DNA of 10,732 nt, taken from assembly GCA_025449775.1 (NCBI GenBank), contig JANWIS010000030.1, positions 1 to 10,732 on the forward strand. Reading direction: 5' to 3'. The notes under the pieces are model-generated. The model was not told the DNA's origin and did no database searches. It was given only the letters and a program-made list of their open reading frames with translations. Source of the stretch: Ignavibacteriaceae bacterium. GTDB lineage: Bacteria > Bacteroidota > Ignavibacteria > Ignavibacteriales > Ignavibacteriaceae. Shown here piece by piece: positions 1 to 6,191 of the stretch (positions are counted from its first letter, which is position 1; each line of letters starts with the position of its first letter). Made by a program: the position numbers and the translations under genes.

Positions 1-393
1 AATTGTGCCGTCGCATATATTGGTAAAGCTTTCATTTATACTAGTCTGAAAAATCCGGGATTAGCTGATGCTTACACTGATAAAGCAATGGAATTAGCAT
101 ACAAGTTGAATGATACTTTATCAATTGCAGATATCTATAAAATTAAAGGAATAGTTCAAACCGAGATGAATAACTTTGAACTTTCTGAAGAATTATTTGA
201 GAACAGCATAAGACTGAATAAGGATATTGAAAGCAAATTAAATGAAGCTGAGAGCTCTGCTCTGTTAGGAGAATTGCTTGTATCCAGGGACAAAAAAGAG
301 GAAGCTAAACCCTATTTACAGACAGCATCAAATTATTTCAACGGATCAATCAATGAGAAATTTACTTCCGGTCTCATTGAACAGAGTATATAG
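1..393 (+). CDS. TPR-like helical-repeat protein, C-terminal fragment
   Basis: The frame is open from the first base to TAG at 391-393, so this is the last 130 residues of a protein whose start lies left of the window. The Met at base 88 is internal, because coding-like sequence with the same repeat character runs upstream of it. Three helical hairpins spaced about 40 residues apart can be made out, at visible residues 1-34, 41-75 and 81-113. They carry the small-residue and aromatic spacing typical of tetratricopeptide repeats, for example the AYTDKAMELA, ELFENSIRLN and AKPYLQTASNYF segments. Such repeats are protein-interaction scaffolds. In this bacterial group they often sit in adenylate cyclases, histidine kinases or sensor proteins, but none of those domains is visible here and the protein ends right after the repeats. 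Function is unknown. The next gene follows on the same strand after 57 bases. Confidence 0.7.
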   Translation, partial: NCAVAYIGKAFIYTSLKNPGLADAYTDKAMELAYKLNDTLSIADIYKIKGIVQTEMNNFELSEELFENSIRLNKDIESKLNEAESSALLGELLVSRDKKEEAKPYLQTASNYFNGSINEKFTSGLIEQSI

Positions 394-450
394 AAAACTA
401 CAATATCATTACGAAATGAAATTCTAATTAATAATTAATACGGATTTCAA

Positions 451-1065
451 ATGAAAAACATACTAATATTTTTAGTTACAGTACTCCTTATCGGTTGTGA
501 AACAAATTCTGATCTTTCTATAAATTACTTGGAGAAAACTATTGAAAACTCATTACCCAATTCCTTTGAATATGAATTAATACTTCTCCCGGAAAAATCC
601 GTTGTTTGGGAAGATAGTGTTTTTTCAATAAGCCAAGTGATCAATGGTTCGACGGGTGGAAGAATTACAATGGAAAAATACTATGTTTCAAATCTTGGTG
701 ACTCAATTATAATCGAAGCAGATTTAAGAATACCCCCTGGTGCATTTAGCGGCACAGAAACAATTTCGATGGTTGTTGATAACCAATACGCCGCAATACA
801 CTTTTACCCTGAAATGATTTTTGAAGACACTTTAAAATTAATTCAAAAATTTGCAGGCCTTCAATTAGATAATTACAATACAGGAACATTAGACTTTGTA
901 TTTATTGATGATGATGGAACGGTTGAACTAATAAAGAAAAATGGAGTTCAAATAAATGTCTCACAAGGATCCGTAAAAGTCCAGAATGCAAAACTAACAC
1001 ACTTTTCAAGGTTTGGCTGGATAAGGAAATTTAATTCACCAATACTAATAGATACTGATCAATAA
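451..1065 (+). CDS. Predicted lipoprotein with ZU5-like module
   Basis: A 204-residue protein that begins with a lipoprotein signal: a short basic N-terminus, a hydrophobic core and the lipobox LIGC with the lipidated Cys at residue 16. Glu at +2 is compatible with outer-membrane sorting by the general rule, but that rule is not firmly established for this group. The mature part has a segment at residues 66-130 with GSTGGRI, then IPPGAFSG (94-101), a D-x-Y-A stretch and FYPEMIF. It ends with KLTHFSRFGW (181-190). This order (Gly-rich strand, IPxGAFSG, F-x-P-x-M-x-F, THFSR) resembles the ZU5-like beta-sandwich modules of bacterial surface proteins; I recognise the pattern but have not aligned it. 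No enzymatic motif is seen. The start is the first ATG before the signal sequence, and no Shine-Dalgarno is obvious. Role unknown, probably an envelope protein. Confidence 0.7.
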   Translation: MKNILIFLVTVLLIGCETNSDLSINYLEKTIENSLPNSFEYELILLPEKSVVWEDSVFSISQVINGSTGGRITMEKYYVSNLGDSIIIEADLRIPPGAFSGTETISMVVDNQYAAIHFYPEMIFEDTLKLIQKFAGLQLDNYNTGTLDFVFIDDDGTVELIKKNGVQINVSQGSVKVQNAKLTHFSRFGWIRKFNSPILIDTDQ

Positions 1066-1073
1066 TTTGATCA
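1056..1073 (+). terminator. Weak hairpin at the stop of the lipoprotein gene
   Basis: A perfect 7-bp inverted repeat (TGATCAA, loop TAAT, TTGATCA) spans the lipoprotein stop codon, which lies in the loop. It sits between convergent genes, where a terminator would be useful. However, the stem is AT-rich and the nearest T run (1101-1107) is 28 bases further on, so it is not a classical intrinsic terminator. Confidence 0.25.
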
Positions 1074-1134
1074 AAGAAATTTGCAGTTGAATAGTTACAG
1101 TTTTTTTGAGTTATATTGTCAAATAAAATCCGCT

Positions 1135-1671
1135 CTAAGATTCAATACCTCTTCTTGATTGAACCCCTTTCTGATAATAATGTTTTACTTCTTTCATCTC
1201 TGTTACAAGGTCAGCTAATTCAATTAATTCTTCAGGACAATACCTTCCGGTTAAAATCAGTTCTGTTTTTTCAGGTTTCAGCTTTATATACTCAACAATA
1301 TCCTTTGTTTTGAAAAGTTTAAAGTAAATCGAAACCAAAATTTCATCTAGAATTATTAAATCAAATTCACCACTCAACATTTTTTCTTTAGAGATCTGCA
1401 ATCCCTTATTTGCTTTTGCTAATTCTTTTTCATCCGGCAACTCTTTCTTATAAACAAAATCATCTCCTCCAAATTGTTCAACCGTTATCCACTCACTTAA
1501 TTGTCTTAGACTATTCAATTCATTATAAGGATATTCTTTCATAAACTGTGCGATGTAAGTTTTTAAACCAAATCCGGCAGCACGTACAGCTTGTCCAATT
1601 GCTGCAGTAGATTTGCCTTTTCCGTTTCCGGTATAAATCTGAACGAAACCTTGTTTGAGTTTATTCATCAT
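1135..1671 (-). CDS. cobO: Corrinoid adenosyltransferase, CobO/BtuR type
   Basis: A 178-residue cytoplasmic enzyme of the CobO/BtuR/CobA family (EC 2.5.1.17), which transfers the 5'-deoxyadenosyl group of ATP to cob(I)alamin or a corrinoid precursor to give the coenzyme form. The P-loop GNGKGKST is at residues 15-22, the DE pair in ILDEI at 107-111 (acidic residues 109-110), TGRY at 141-144, and the C-terminal H-x-Y-x-x-G-x-x-x-R-x-GIE signature at 164-177. Length fits the family. This is not the unrelated PduO-type transferase. The start could be either of two consecutive ATGs (1671 or 1668), with no Shine-Dalgarno. It stands alone here: no other cobalamin gene is in the window and no B12 riboswitch is visible in the 84 bases upstream, so it may serve corrinoid salvage. 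The MBL-fold gene lies upstream on the same strand. Confidence 0.92.
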   Translation of the reverse strand: MMNKLKQGFVQIYTGNGKGKSTAAIGQAVRAAGFGLKTYIAQFMKEYPYNELNSLRQLSEWITVEQFGGDDFVYKKELPDEKELAKANKGLQISKEKMLSGEFDLIILDEILVSIYFKLFKTKDIVEYIKLKPEKTELILTGRYCPEELIELADLVTEMKEVKHYYQKGVQSRRGIES

Positions 1672-1711
1672 TGTTTTTATTGAAGAAAAGATAGTTTCAA
1701 TATTTTGGGAG

Positions 1712-1744
1712 CTGGTAATTGAATTGTGCTTTTACATTTACCAG
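1712..1744 (-). repeat. Inverted repeat between the MBL-fold gene and cobO
   Basis: CTGGTAA (1712-1718) and TTACCAG (1738-1744) form a 7-bp stem that continues after one A-A mismatch with two more pairs, leaving a loop of about 13 bases. It lies in the 84-base gap between the MBL-fold gene stop and the cobO start. No T run follows it on the minus strand, so a terminator role is unlikely. A leader structure or an operator for cobO is possible but unproven. Confidence 0.3.
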
Positions 1745-1755
1745 GAATAAAATCT

Positions 1756-2706
1756 TCATCCTTTAAGTGTAAAAGTTTCTCCTATATCTCTCAACCCAAT
1801 TTCCATCTTATAATGCCTGCTTGAATTATTCAGCCAATTCAGTGGTTCATCTATCATTTCACCCCTTTCGAATGTTTTACAATGAATTGGAATAAAATAT
1901 TTTGCACCTAAATAATATTCTGCCATAACCAATGCTTCTTCAGGAGTACAGTGATATTTTCTCCAAGGTTTGTATGCACCGATCGGCATAATGGCTATAT
2001 CAACATTTTCAAATTTATGCTTTTTAAATTTTTCGGTAAAAGTTGTGTCTCCGCCGAATAATATTTTCTTTCCGAACCTTTCCATCATGAAACCGTTAAA
2101 ACTTCTTCCATCTTTAAAGTATCCTCCATTCCGGTCTTTTTCACCCGGGTAACGCCACCCGAAGTGCTGAACTTCAATCCCTTTGAAATTCACACCGTTC
2201 AAAGTCATCCTTTCATCCCAGTCAACTTCCTGAAGCGATTTCCAGTGAAGATCATCAATCACATCCTTAGTATTATAAGCTACAACACAATCAAGTTCCC
2301 CGGGATATTTTTCTGTAATTGCTTTCAGCGTTTTATAATCCATATGATCCATATGTGCATGAGAAATTAAAACTATATCAGGTTTAGGAATTTCATCGAG
2401 CTGTAATGCCGGCAAACTAACTCTTCTCGGACCGAGAATATATCCTTCAATATAAATTCCTACTGCTTCAAAAAACACAGGATCTGTAAGGATAATTTTT
2501 CCAAAGAAATTAATTAACACTGTTGCATGACCAATCCATGCTATATTAATATCATTCTCTTCCCAGGTATCGATATCAGGTCGTGACGCTGGTTTAATCA
2601 TACCATCAGAAAGAGTTTTAGTATTTCCTTTTAATAATCCAGTAGGAATTATTAAGGAACCTATACTTGTTACAAAACTTTTCTTTAAAAAATTTCTTCT
2701 ATCCAT
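1756..2706 (-). CDS. Tat-exported MBL-fold hydrolase, NAPE-PLD/UlaG-like
   Basis: A 316-residue metallo-beta-lactamase-fold hydrolase. The N-terminus DRRNFLKK (residues 2-9) followed by a hydrophobic stretch to about residue 25 fits a twin-arginine signal, implying export of the folded metalloprotein to the periplasm. Family marks are GHAT (59-62), LTDPVF (73-78), a GPRR segment (92-95), the metal motif H-A-H-M-D-H (His116, His118, Asp120, His121), His181, the bridging Asp220 in GGDT, and His275 in IPIHCKTF. The W-x-GHAT-x-L / LTDPVF / GPRR / IPIGAY-x-P set resembles N-acylphosphatidylethanolamine phospholipase D-like and UlaG-like members, which cleave phosphoester or lactone bonds. The substrate cannot be told from sequence. 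The ATG start has only a weak purine-rich upstream region. It is transcribed towards cobO and divergently from the GlsB-type gene. Confidence 0.85.
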   Translation of the reverse strand: MDRRNFLKKSFVTSIGSLIIPTGLLKGNTKTLSDGMIKPASRPDIDTWEENDINIAWIGHATVLINFFGKIILTDPVFFEAVGIYIEGYILGPRRVSLPALQLDEIPKPDIVLISHAHMDHMDYKTLKAITEKYPGELDCVVAYNTKDVIDDLHWKSLQEVDWDERMTLNGVNFKGIEVQHFGWRYPGEKDRNGGYFKDGRSFNGFMMERFGKKILFGGDTTFTEKFKKHKFENVDIAIMPIGAYKPWRKYHCTPEEALVMAEYYLGAKYFIPIHCKTFERGEMIDEPLNWLNNSSRHYKMEIGLRDIGETFTLKG

Positions 2707-2794
2707 TTATTCTTAAAATTATTTTCTTTTAACCGAGATCATTCATTAGCAACCAAAGTTTACATGAAACCTTTTCAATGGGCAACATAATAAA

Positions 2795-2824
2795 TTGATT
2801 ATGATGATGATAAAATTTAGTTTG
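2795..2824 (+). promoter_or_regulatory. Possible promoter for the GlsB/MarR pair
   Basis: In the 150-base divergent region, a TTG (2795-2797) lies 20 bases before TAGTTTG (2818-2824), which ends 32 bases before the ATG. This is one base short of the Bacteroidetes-type TTG / TAnnTTTG arrangement. Because the ferredoxin promoter in this window looks like ordinary sigma70, and the region is AT-rich, this is only a weak candidate. Confidence 0.2.
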
Positions 2825-2856
2825 TCTGATGTTTATTTAACAAATAATAAAATAAT

Positions 2857-3129
2857 ATGATAGACATTATAATCTCTCTCATAATTGCCGGAATTGCCGG
2901 TGCTATTGCCCGATCTTTGGTTGGTTTTGGCCGGGGTGGATGTGTCCTGTCAATTGTTGTTGGTTTTATTGGGGCAATAATAGGAACCTGGCTTGCACGT
3001 GAGCTGAATTTACCAGATCCCTTTCCATTTAATATAAGAGGAACTGAATATCATATTTTATGGACGATAATCGGAGCCGTGATTTTTACAGCTGTGTTAA
3101 GTTTCTTCTCTCCCGGAAAAAAGAAATAG
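2857..3129 (+). CDS. GlsB/YeaQ/YmgE-family small membrane protein
   Basis: A 90-residue inner-membrane protein with three hydrophobic segments at about residues 2-20, 28-47 and 66-85. Glycine-rich helix-packing patterns (AGIAGAIAR, GFIGAIIGTWLA, TIIGAVIFTAVLSF) and the length match the GlsB/YeaQ/YmgE family, also called transglycosylase-associated proteins. Despite that name, the proteins are too small for catalysis and are linked mainly to general stress responses; their molecular role is not settled. This copy has a central insert with LPDPFPF and RGTEYHILW between the second and third helices, and a basic tail PGKKK that should face the cytoplasm. No Shine-Dalgarno is seen. The marR-like gene follows after 12 bases, so the two are probably co-transcribed. 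Confidence 0.82.
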   Translation: MIDIIISLIIAGIAGAIARSLVGFGRGGCVLSIVVGFIGAIIGTWLARELNLPDPFPFNIRGTEYHILWTIIGAVIFTAVLSFFSPGKKK

Positions 3130-3141
3130 TTATCGGTTCAG

Positions 3142-3594
3142 ATGGGATCTAATTATAAGGGTTCAAAAAAAGAAATTAATGCACTGAACACTTTCATTAA
3201 ACTACTGCGTTCAGCTGAAACTTTGACATCTAAAATTAAAAATGAACTGAGCAAATATAATCTTACAGAAAGTCAGTTTGGTGTTCTTGATGCGTTGTTT
3301 CATTCAGGACCATTGAAACAAACCGACATCGGTAAAAAAATTCTTAAAAGCGGTGGTAATATTACAATGGTTATTGATAATCTTGAAAAAGAAGGATTTG
3401 TTCAACGGCAGAGAGGAGAGAATGACAGAAGACTTTTTATGATTCATCTGACATCAGCAGGTAGAAATAAAATAAAATTTGTGCTTCCTGAGCTGGTAAA
3501 AATAATTAAGAATTATTTTTCAATATTAAAAGAAAGTGAACAAAAAGATTTACAGAGATTGTGCAAAATAACTGGGCTTCAGTCCAGAAAGTAA
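3142..3594 (+). CDS. MarR-family transcriptional regulator
   Basis: A 150-residue DNA-binding regulator with a winged helix-turn-helix. Helices for dimerisation lie at about residues 10-38 and 115-145. The HTH region is LKQTDIGKKILKSGGNITMV (58-77), followed by NLEKEGFVQR, and the wing holds the family's D-R-R (95-97) and LT-x-x-G marks. MarR proteins are dimers that usually repress nearby genes until a small ligand or oxidation releases them; no ligand can be inferred here. The first 10 residues are polar, so the real start could be slightly later, but no better start codon is near. It lies 12 bases after the GlsB-type gene and probably shares its transcript, so feedback on that promoter is a reasonable guess. 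It ends one base before the convergent sirtuin gene. Confidence 0.9.
   Translation: MGSNYKGSKKEINALNTFIKLLRSAETLTSKIKNELSKYNLTESQFGVLDALFHSGPLKQTDIGKKILKSGGNITMVIDNLEKEGFVQRQRGENDRRLFMIHLTSAGRNKIKFVLPELVKIIKNYFSILKESEQKDLQRLCKITGLQSRK
3572..3587 (+). terminator. Hairpin at the end of the marR-like gene, possible weak terminator
   Basis: CTGGGC, loop TTCA, GTCCAG forms a 6-bp stem (one G-T wobble) inside the last codons of the marR-like gene. A run of six T (3603-3608) starts 15 bases later, too far for a textbook terminator. On the minus strand the wobble becomes a mismatch, so any effect would favour the plus-strand transcript. Confidence 0.25.
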
Positions 3595-3595
3595 C

Positions 3596-4339
3596 TCACA
3601 GATTTTTTGACAATTTAAATTCTCCCAGTATTTCCATCAATATATCTCCGGCTTTTCCAAAATAAGAATACTTAGCCATAGAAGAAATTTCTGTTTCTTC
3701 AATATTAATTTCTACAATCGTTGCCCCGCTGAACTTCGCTGTATAAATTAATTCTGCTGCAGGATAAACAACTGCTGATGTTCCAACAACAAAAAATAAA
3801 TCTGAGTTCATAGCTGCTTTCTCTCCGCCTTTAAACTGTTCTTCGGGTAAATATTCACCAAACCAGACAACATCAGGTCGAATAAGTCCTCCGCAATCAC
3901 ATTTTGGAATACCGTTTGAAAAATCCAATTCTTCGTTAAAAAATTTTTTACATTGTATGCAAAAATTCCGTTCAATATTTCCGTGAAGTTCAAATATTTT
4001 TTCACTGCCGGCTCTTTTATGAAGGTTATCAATATTTTGAGTAACAACTGCAACATCTGAAAAATAGTTTTGCAATTCAGCAATAGAAAGGTGGGCTTGA
4101 TTCGGTCTGGATTCCTGAATAATTTTTTTCCTGTGATTGTACCATTCCCATACCATTTCCGGGTTTTTTATGAAAGCATCAAAGTTTGCTACCTCTTCGG
4201 GTTTCAGCTTATTCCATATACCATCTTTACCTCTGAATGTTGGAATTCCGCTTTCAGCAGATACACCGGCACCTGTAAAAAAAACAATCGATTCAGATTT
4301 CCTTAGAGTTTCGATAAGCTCTCTGTCTATCTTTATCAC
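3596..4339 (-). CDS. cobB: NAD-dependent protein deacylase, class III sirtuin (CobB/SIRT5-like)
   Basis: A 247-residue Sir2-family enzyme that removes acyl groups from lysine using NAD+, giving nicotinamide and O-acyl-ADP-ribose. The NAD site GAGVSAESGIPTFR is at residues 23-36, TQNIDNLH at 100-107, and the catalytic His119 is in ELHG. Zinc ligands would be Cys127, Cys130, Cys147 and Cys149, followed by the RPDVVWFGE stretch. The second pair is spaced C-x-C rather than the usual C-x-x-C. Tyr67 and Arg70 in WYNHR match the Y-x-x-R pair that class III sirtuins (SIRT5, E. coli CobB) use to hold succinyl or malonyl carboxylates, so desuccinylase or demalonylase activity is a fair inference. The start is GTG at 4339, overlapping the TPR gene stop as GTGA, which suggests translational coupling. 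Confidence 0.92.
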   Translation of the reverse strand: MIKIDRELIETLRKSESIVFFTGAGVSAESGIPTFRGKDGIWNKLKPEEVANFDAFIKNPEMVWEWYNHRKKIIQESRPNQAHLSIAELQNYFSDVAVVTQNIDNLHKRAGSEKIFELHGNIERNFCIQCKKFFNEELDFSNGIPKCDCGGLIRPDVVWFGEYLPEEQFKGGEKAAMNSDLFFVVGTSAVVYPAAELIYTAKFSGATIVEINIEETEISSMAKYSYFGKAGDILMEILGEFKLSKNL

Positions 4340-5121
4340 TCCAACTCTTCATTAACTTCAACCAAAAGTTTTTTTGCTTCATTCAAATACTCCTCATCAT
4401 CTTGCAAAACAAACGGAGCTTTTTCAACAAGAAGTAGATTTTCTTTCGCAAGCTCGTATTCATCTTCTTCTATGTAAGCTTTTGCAAGATCGAGATAAAA
4501 CATTCTGTAATTAGGCTTGAGCTTAATAGCATTTTGAAATTCCCTGATTGCAACTTCCATATCTCCCCATCCAAGTCCGAGAGGAAGCCTGAGCAGAAAA
4601 GTTTTTTCACAAACTTTTGCATGAGCTCTTGCTAAAACATAATGAGCAAGTGCCTGAATATAATTTCCTCCGTTATTCAATTGTATCGCTCTTTCACAAT
4701 CATCTTTAACATCATTGACTGATCCGATTGCAGAAAAGACACCTTCAAACAGAGCAATCCTTCCATTTACAATTGCTCTCCGAAGATAAGTTACTGATTG
4801 ATCCGGAGCGAGTTTCACTGAACTATCTGCATAAACAAAAGACTTTTTATATTTATTGAGCTTTGCATCTTTCTGTTCATCAGTTCCTTCGGGCATCTTG
4901 TTTGCAATATCAACCAGTGCTCTGCTGATTCTCCAGATCACTTCCCAATTAGCAGGTTCAAGTTTATCTGCTTTTTGATAAGTCTCTAATGATTTCTGAT
5001 GATCGAATTCTGTATTAAATTTATCACCTTCATTTATAAGCTCTTCAACAGTCTGGGAATAATTGACGAATAATAGTGAGATAGAACAGTAAATAGTAAT
5101 TAATAAAGTAAAAAAATTCAT
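4336..5121 (-). CDS. Secreted TPR protein, RMDN-like
   Basis: A 261-residue protein starting with a hydrophobic signal (about residues 3-21) that probably directs it to the periplasm. The Cys in that stretch (residue 12) lacks a lipobox, so lipidation is unlikely. The rest is tetratricopeptide-type helix pairs: an early one around SLETYQKADKLEPANWEVIW, a central region with CERAIQLN, and a clear one at MEVAIREFQNAIKLKPNYRM followed by AYIEEDEYELAKENLLLVEKAP. The LPLGLGWGDMEVAIREFQ passage resembles bacterial relatives of the regulator-of-microtubule-dynamics (RMDN) TPR family; this is pattern recognition, not a search. Binding partner unknown. The ATG is preceded three bases upstream by GGGGG (5125-5129), a Shine-Dalgarno-like purine run in the 13-base gap after the HD nuclease gene. 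The gene end overlaps the sirtuin start. Confidence 0.75.
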   Translation of the reverse strand: MNFFTLLITIYCSISLLFVNYSQTVEELINEGDKFNTEFDHQKSLETYQKADKLEPANWEVIWRISRALVDIANKMPEGTDEQKDAKLNKYKKSFVYADSSVKLAPDQSVTYLRRAIVNGRIALFEGVFSAIGSVNDVKDDCERAIQLNNGGNYIQALAHYVLARAHAKVCEKTFLLRLPLGLGWGDMEVAIREFQNAIKLKPNYRMFYLDLAKAYIEEDEYELAKENLLLVEKAPFVLQDDEEYLNEAKKLLVEVNEELE

Positions 5122-5132
5122 TTGCCCCCTTT
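5122..5132 (-). promoter_or_regulatory. Ribosome binding site of the TPR gene
   Basis: On the minus strand, AAAGGGGG followed by CAA stands directly before the ATG at 5121. It fills nearly all of the gap after the HD nuclease stop at 5135-5137, which supports this start and an operon arrangement. Confidence 0.5.
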
Positions 5133-5134
5133 GA

Positions 5135-6130
5135 TTAATCGAACAGAGATTCTTTTGATCCTTTATCTTTGTTAGTATTTAAATTGTGTCTGTGAAGATC
5201 GGTATCGGCGAGCGAAATAAATCTCGTCCAGTTTGAATCAATTTTTATTTCTGAATTTAATGTGCTCTTATAAGCATTTACTTTTGCACTCAGTTCATCT
5301 GCCTGGTAAAGCGCAATTGCTTCAACAGTTTTTGGAACAACCGGTGATGCATGTTCAAGTTTTCCCTGGTGACTTAGTATCAAATGTATTATGTTATTTT
5401 CCAGTTCTTGTGGAAAGCCCGGTATTTTTTTTATTTCATCTTTGACAAGCATCGATGCAATAACGATGTGACCGATAAGTTTTCCTTTATCAGTGTACTC
5501 AAATGCCGAATCATAACTTAGTTCTTCAATCTTACCTATATCGTGTAACATAGCACCTGATATTAATAAACTTCGGTTTAGTTCCGTATGAAATTCACAC
5601 ATCAGCTCGCATATTTTTACTATCTCTAAAGTATGTTCCAATAATCCATGAATGTAAGCGTGATGCCATGATTTACCAGCCGGAGCCGTACAAAATTTTT
5701 CAAACTTTTCATCCGAAAAAATATTAATTATCAGTTTTGCAAGATGCTCATCAGTGATGCTTTTAATTTTTTCATTGAATTCTTTTTTCATCTCTTCAAT
5801 ATTTCGCTGAGATACAGGAAGGAAATCGATGGGTGTAACTTTATCCGACGGTTTAGCCAATTTAATGAAAGAAACTTTGATTTGTAAGGCTCCTTGAAAC
5901 TCTTCAATTGAACCGGCAACTTTAACTATCTCACCAATTTTTGCTTTACCAGCAATATCAGAAAATCCTTCCCACACATTTGCATTAAGCGAAGCTGACT
6001 TATCACCTAATTCGGTTGAAAGATAACTGCTTCCGGATCTTGTATTGCGAATTTCAATTCTTCTTATTAAAAGGAAATGATCGATGGGATCATTTTTTGA
6101 AAGAGTATTTAGTGCAGGTTGAGTTAACAC
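5135..6130 (-). CDS. YhaM-like 3'-5' exoribonuclease (OB fold + HD domain)
   Basis: A 331-residue protein with the two-domain build of the YhaM/CBF1 family. An N-terminal OB fold (about residues 18-92) should bind single-stranded nucleic acid. An HD phosphohydrolase domain (about 150-290) follows. Metal-binding residues are visible: His166 in LLEHT, His196-Asp197 in MLHDIGK, His221 in GH, His254 in LSHQG, and Asp278 in the typical ALYQADELSAKVNAY segment. Family members trim RNA, and in some cases DNA, from the 3' end with Mn or Co. The closing segment WTRFISLADTDL also fits the family. The start is GTG at 6130: an in-frame TAA lies immediately before it, and AGGA (6135-6138) stands four bases upstream. 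It is followed after 13 bases by the TPR gene and then the sirtuin. It lies 61 bases downstream of the kinase gene. Confidence 0.88.
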   Translation of the reverse strand: MLTQPALNTLSKNDPIDHFLLIRRIEIRNTRSGSSYLSTELGDKSASLNANVWEGFSDIAGKAKIGEIVKVAGSIEEFQGALQIKVSFIKLAKPSDKVTPIDFLPVSQRNIEEMKKEFNEKIKSITDEHLAKLIINIFSDEKFEKFCTAPAGKSWHHAYIHGLLEHTLEIVKICELMCEFHTELNRSLLISGAMLHDIGKIEELSYDSAFEYTDKGKLIGHIVIASMLVKDEIKKIPGFPQELENNIIHLILSHQGKLEHASPVVPKTVEAIALYQADELSAKVNAYKSTLNSEIKIDSNWTRFISLADTDLHRHNLNTNKDKGSKESLFD

Positions 6131-6191
6131 TTAATCCTGAAAATTCATTGTCAAAAATAATCTCAAACTATTTTCTGTGAGTATTAAGGAA

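Noticed and set aside
1116..1313. A 65-residue plus-strand frame over the 3' end of cobO
   Set aside because: It is antisense to the conserved C-terminus of cobO and has no recognisable signal or start site.
2164..2370. Plus-strand open frames inside the MBL-fold gene (1970-2152 and 2164-2370)
   Set aside because: They lie antisense to a gene with complete catalytic motifs, and their translations are low-complexity Phe/Ile/Ser-rich with no motif.
2797..2812. Short ATG-ATG-ATG tandem repeat upstream of the GlsB-type gene
   Set aside because: Only about three triplet copies in an AT-rich spacer; within chance expectation.
3808..4083. A 91-residue minus-strand frame inside the sirtuin gene
   Set aside because: It is a shifted frame of the sirtuin's own strand; the sirtuin frame carries all conserved motifs, so this is a shadow.
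5068..5121. Lipoprotein signal on the TPR protein (Cys at residue 12)
   Set aside because: The residue before the Cys is Tyr and no lipobox is present; an ordinary signal peptide fits better.
6145..6160. TTGACA-like -35 just before the HD nuclease gene
   Set aside because: A -10 at 17 bases would fall on the start codon itself, so it cannot drive this gene as placed.
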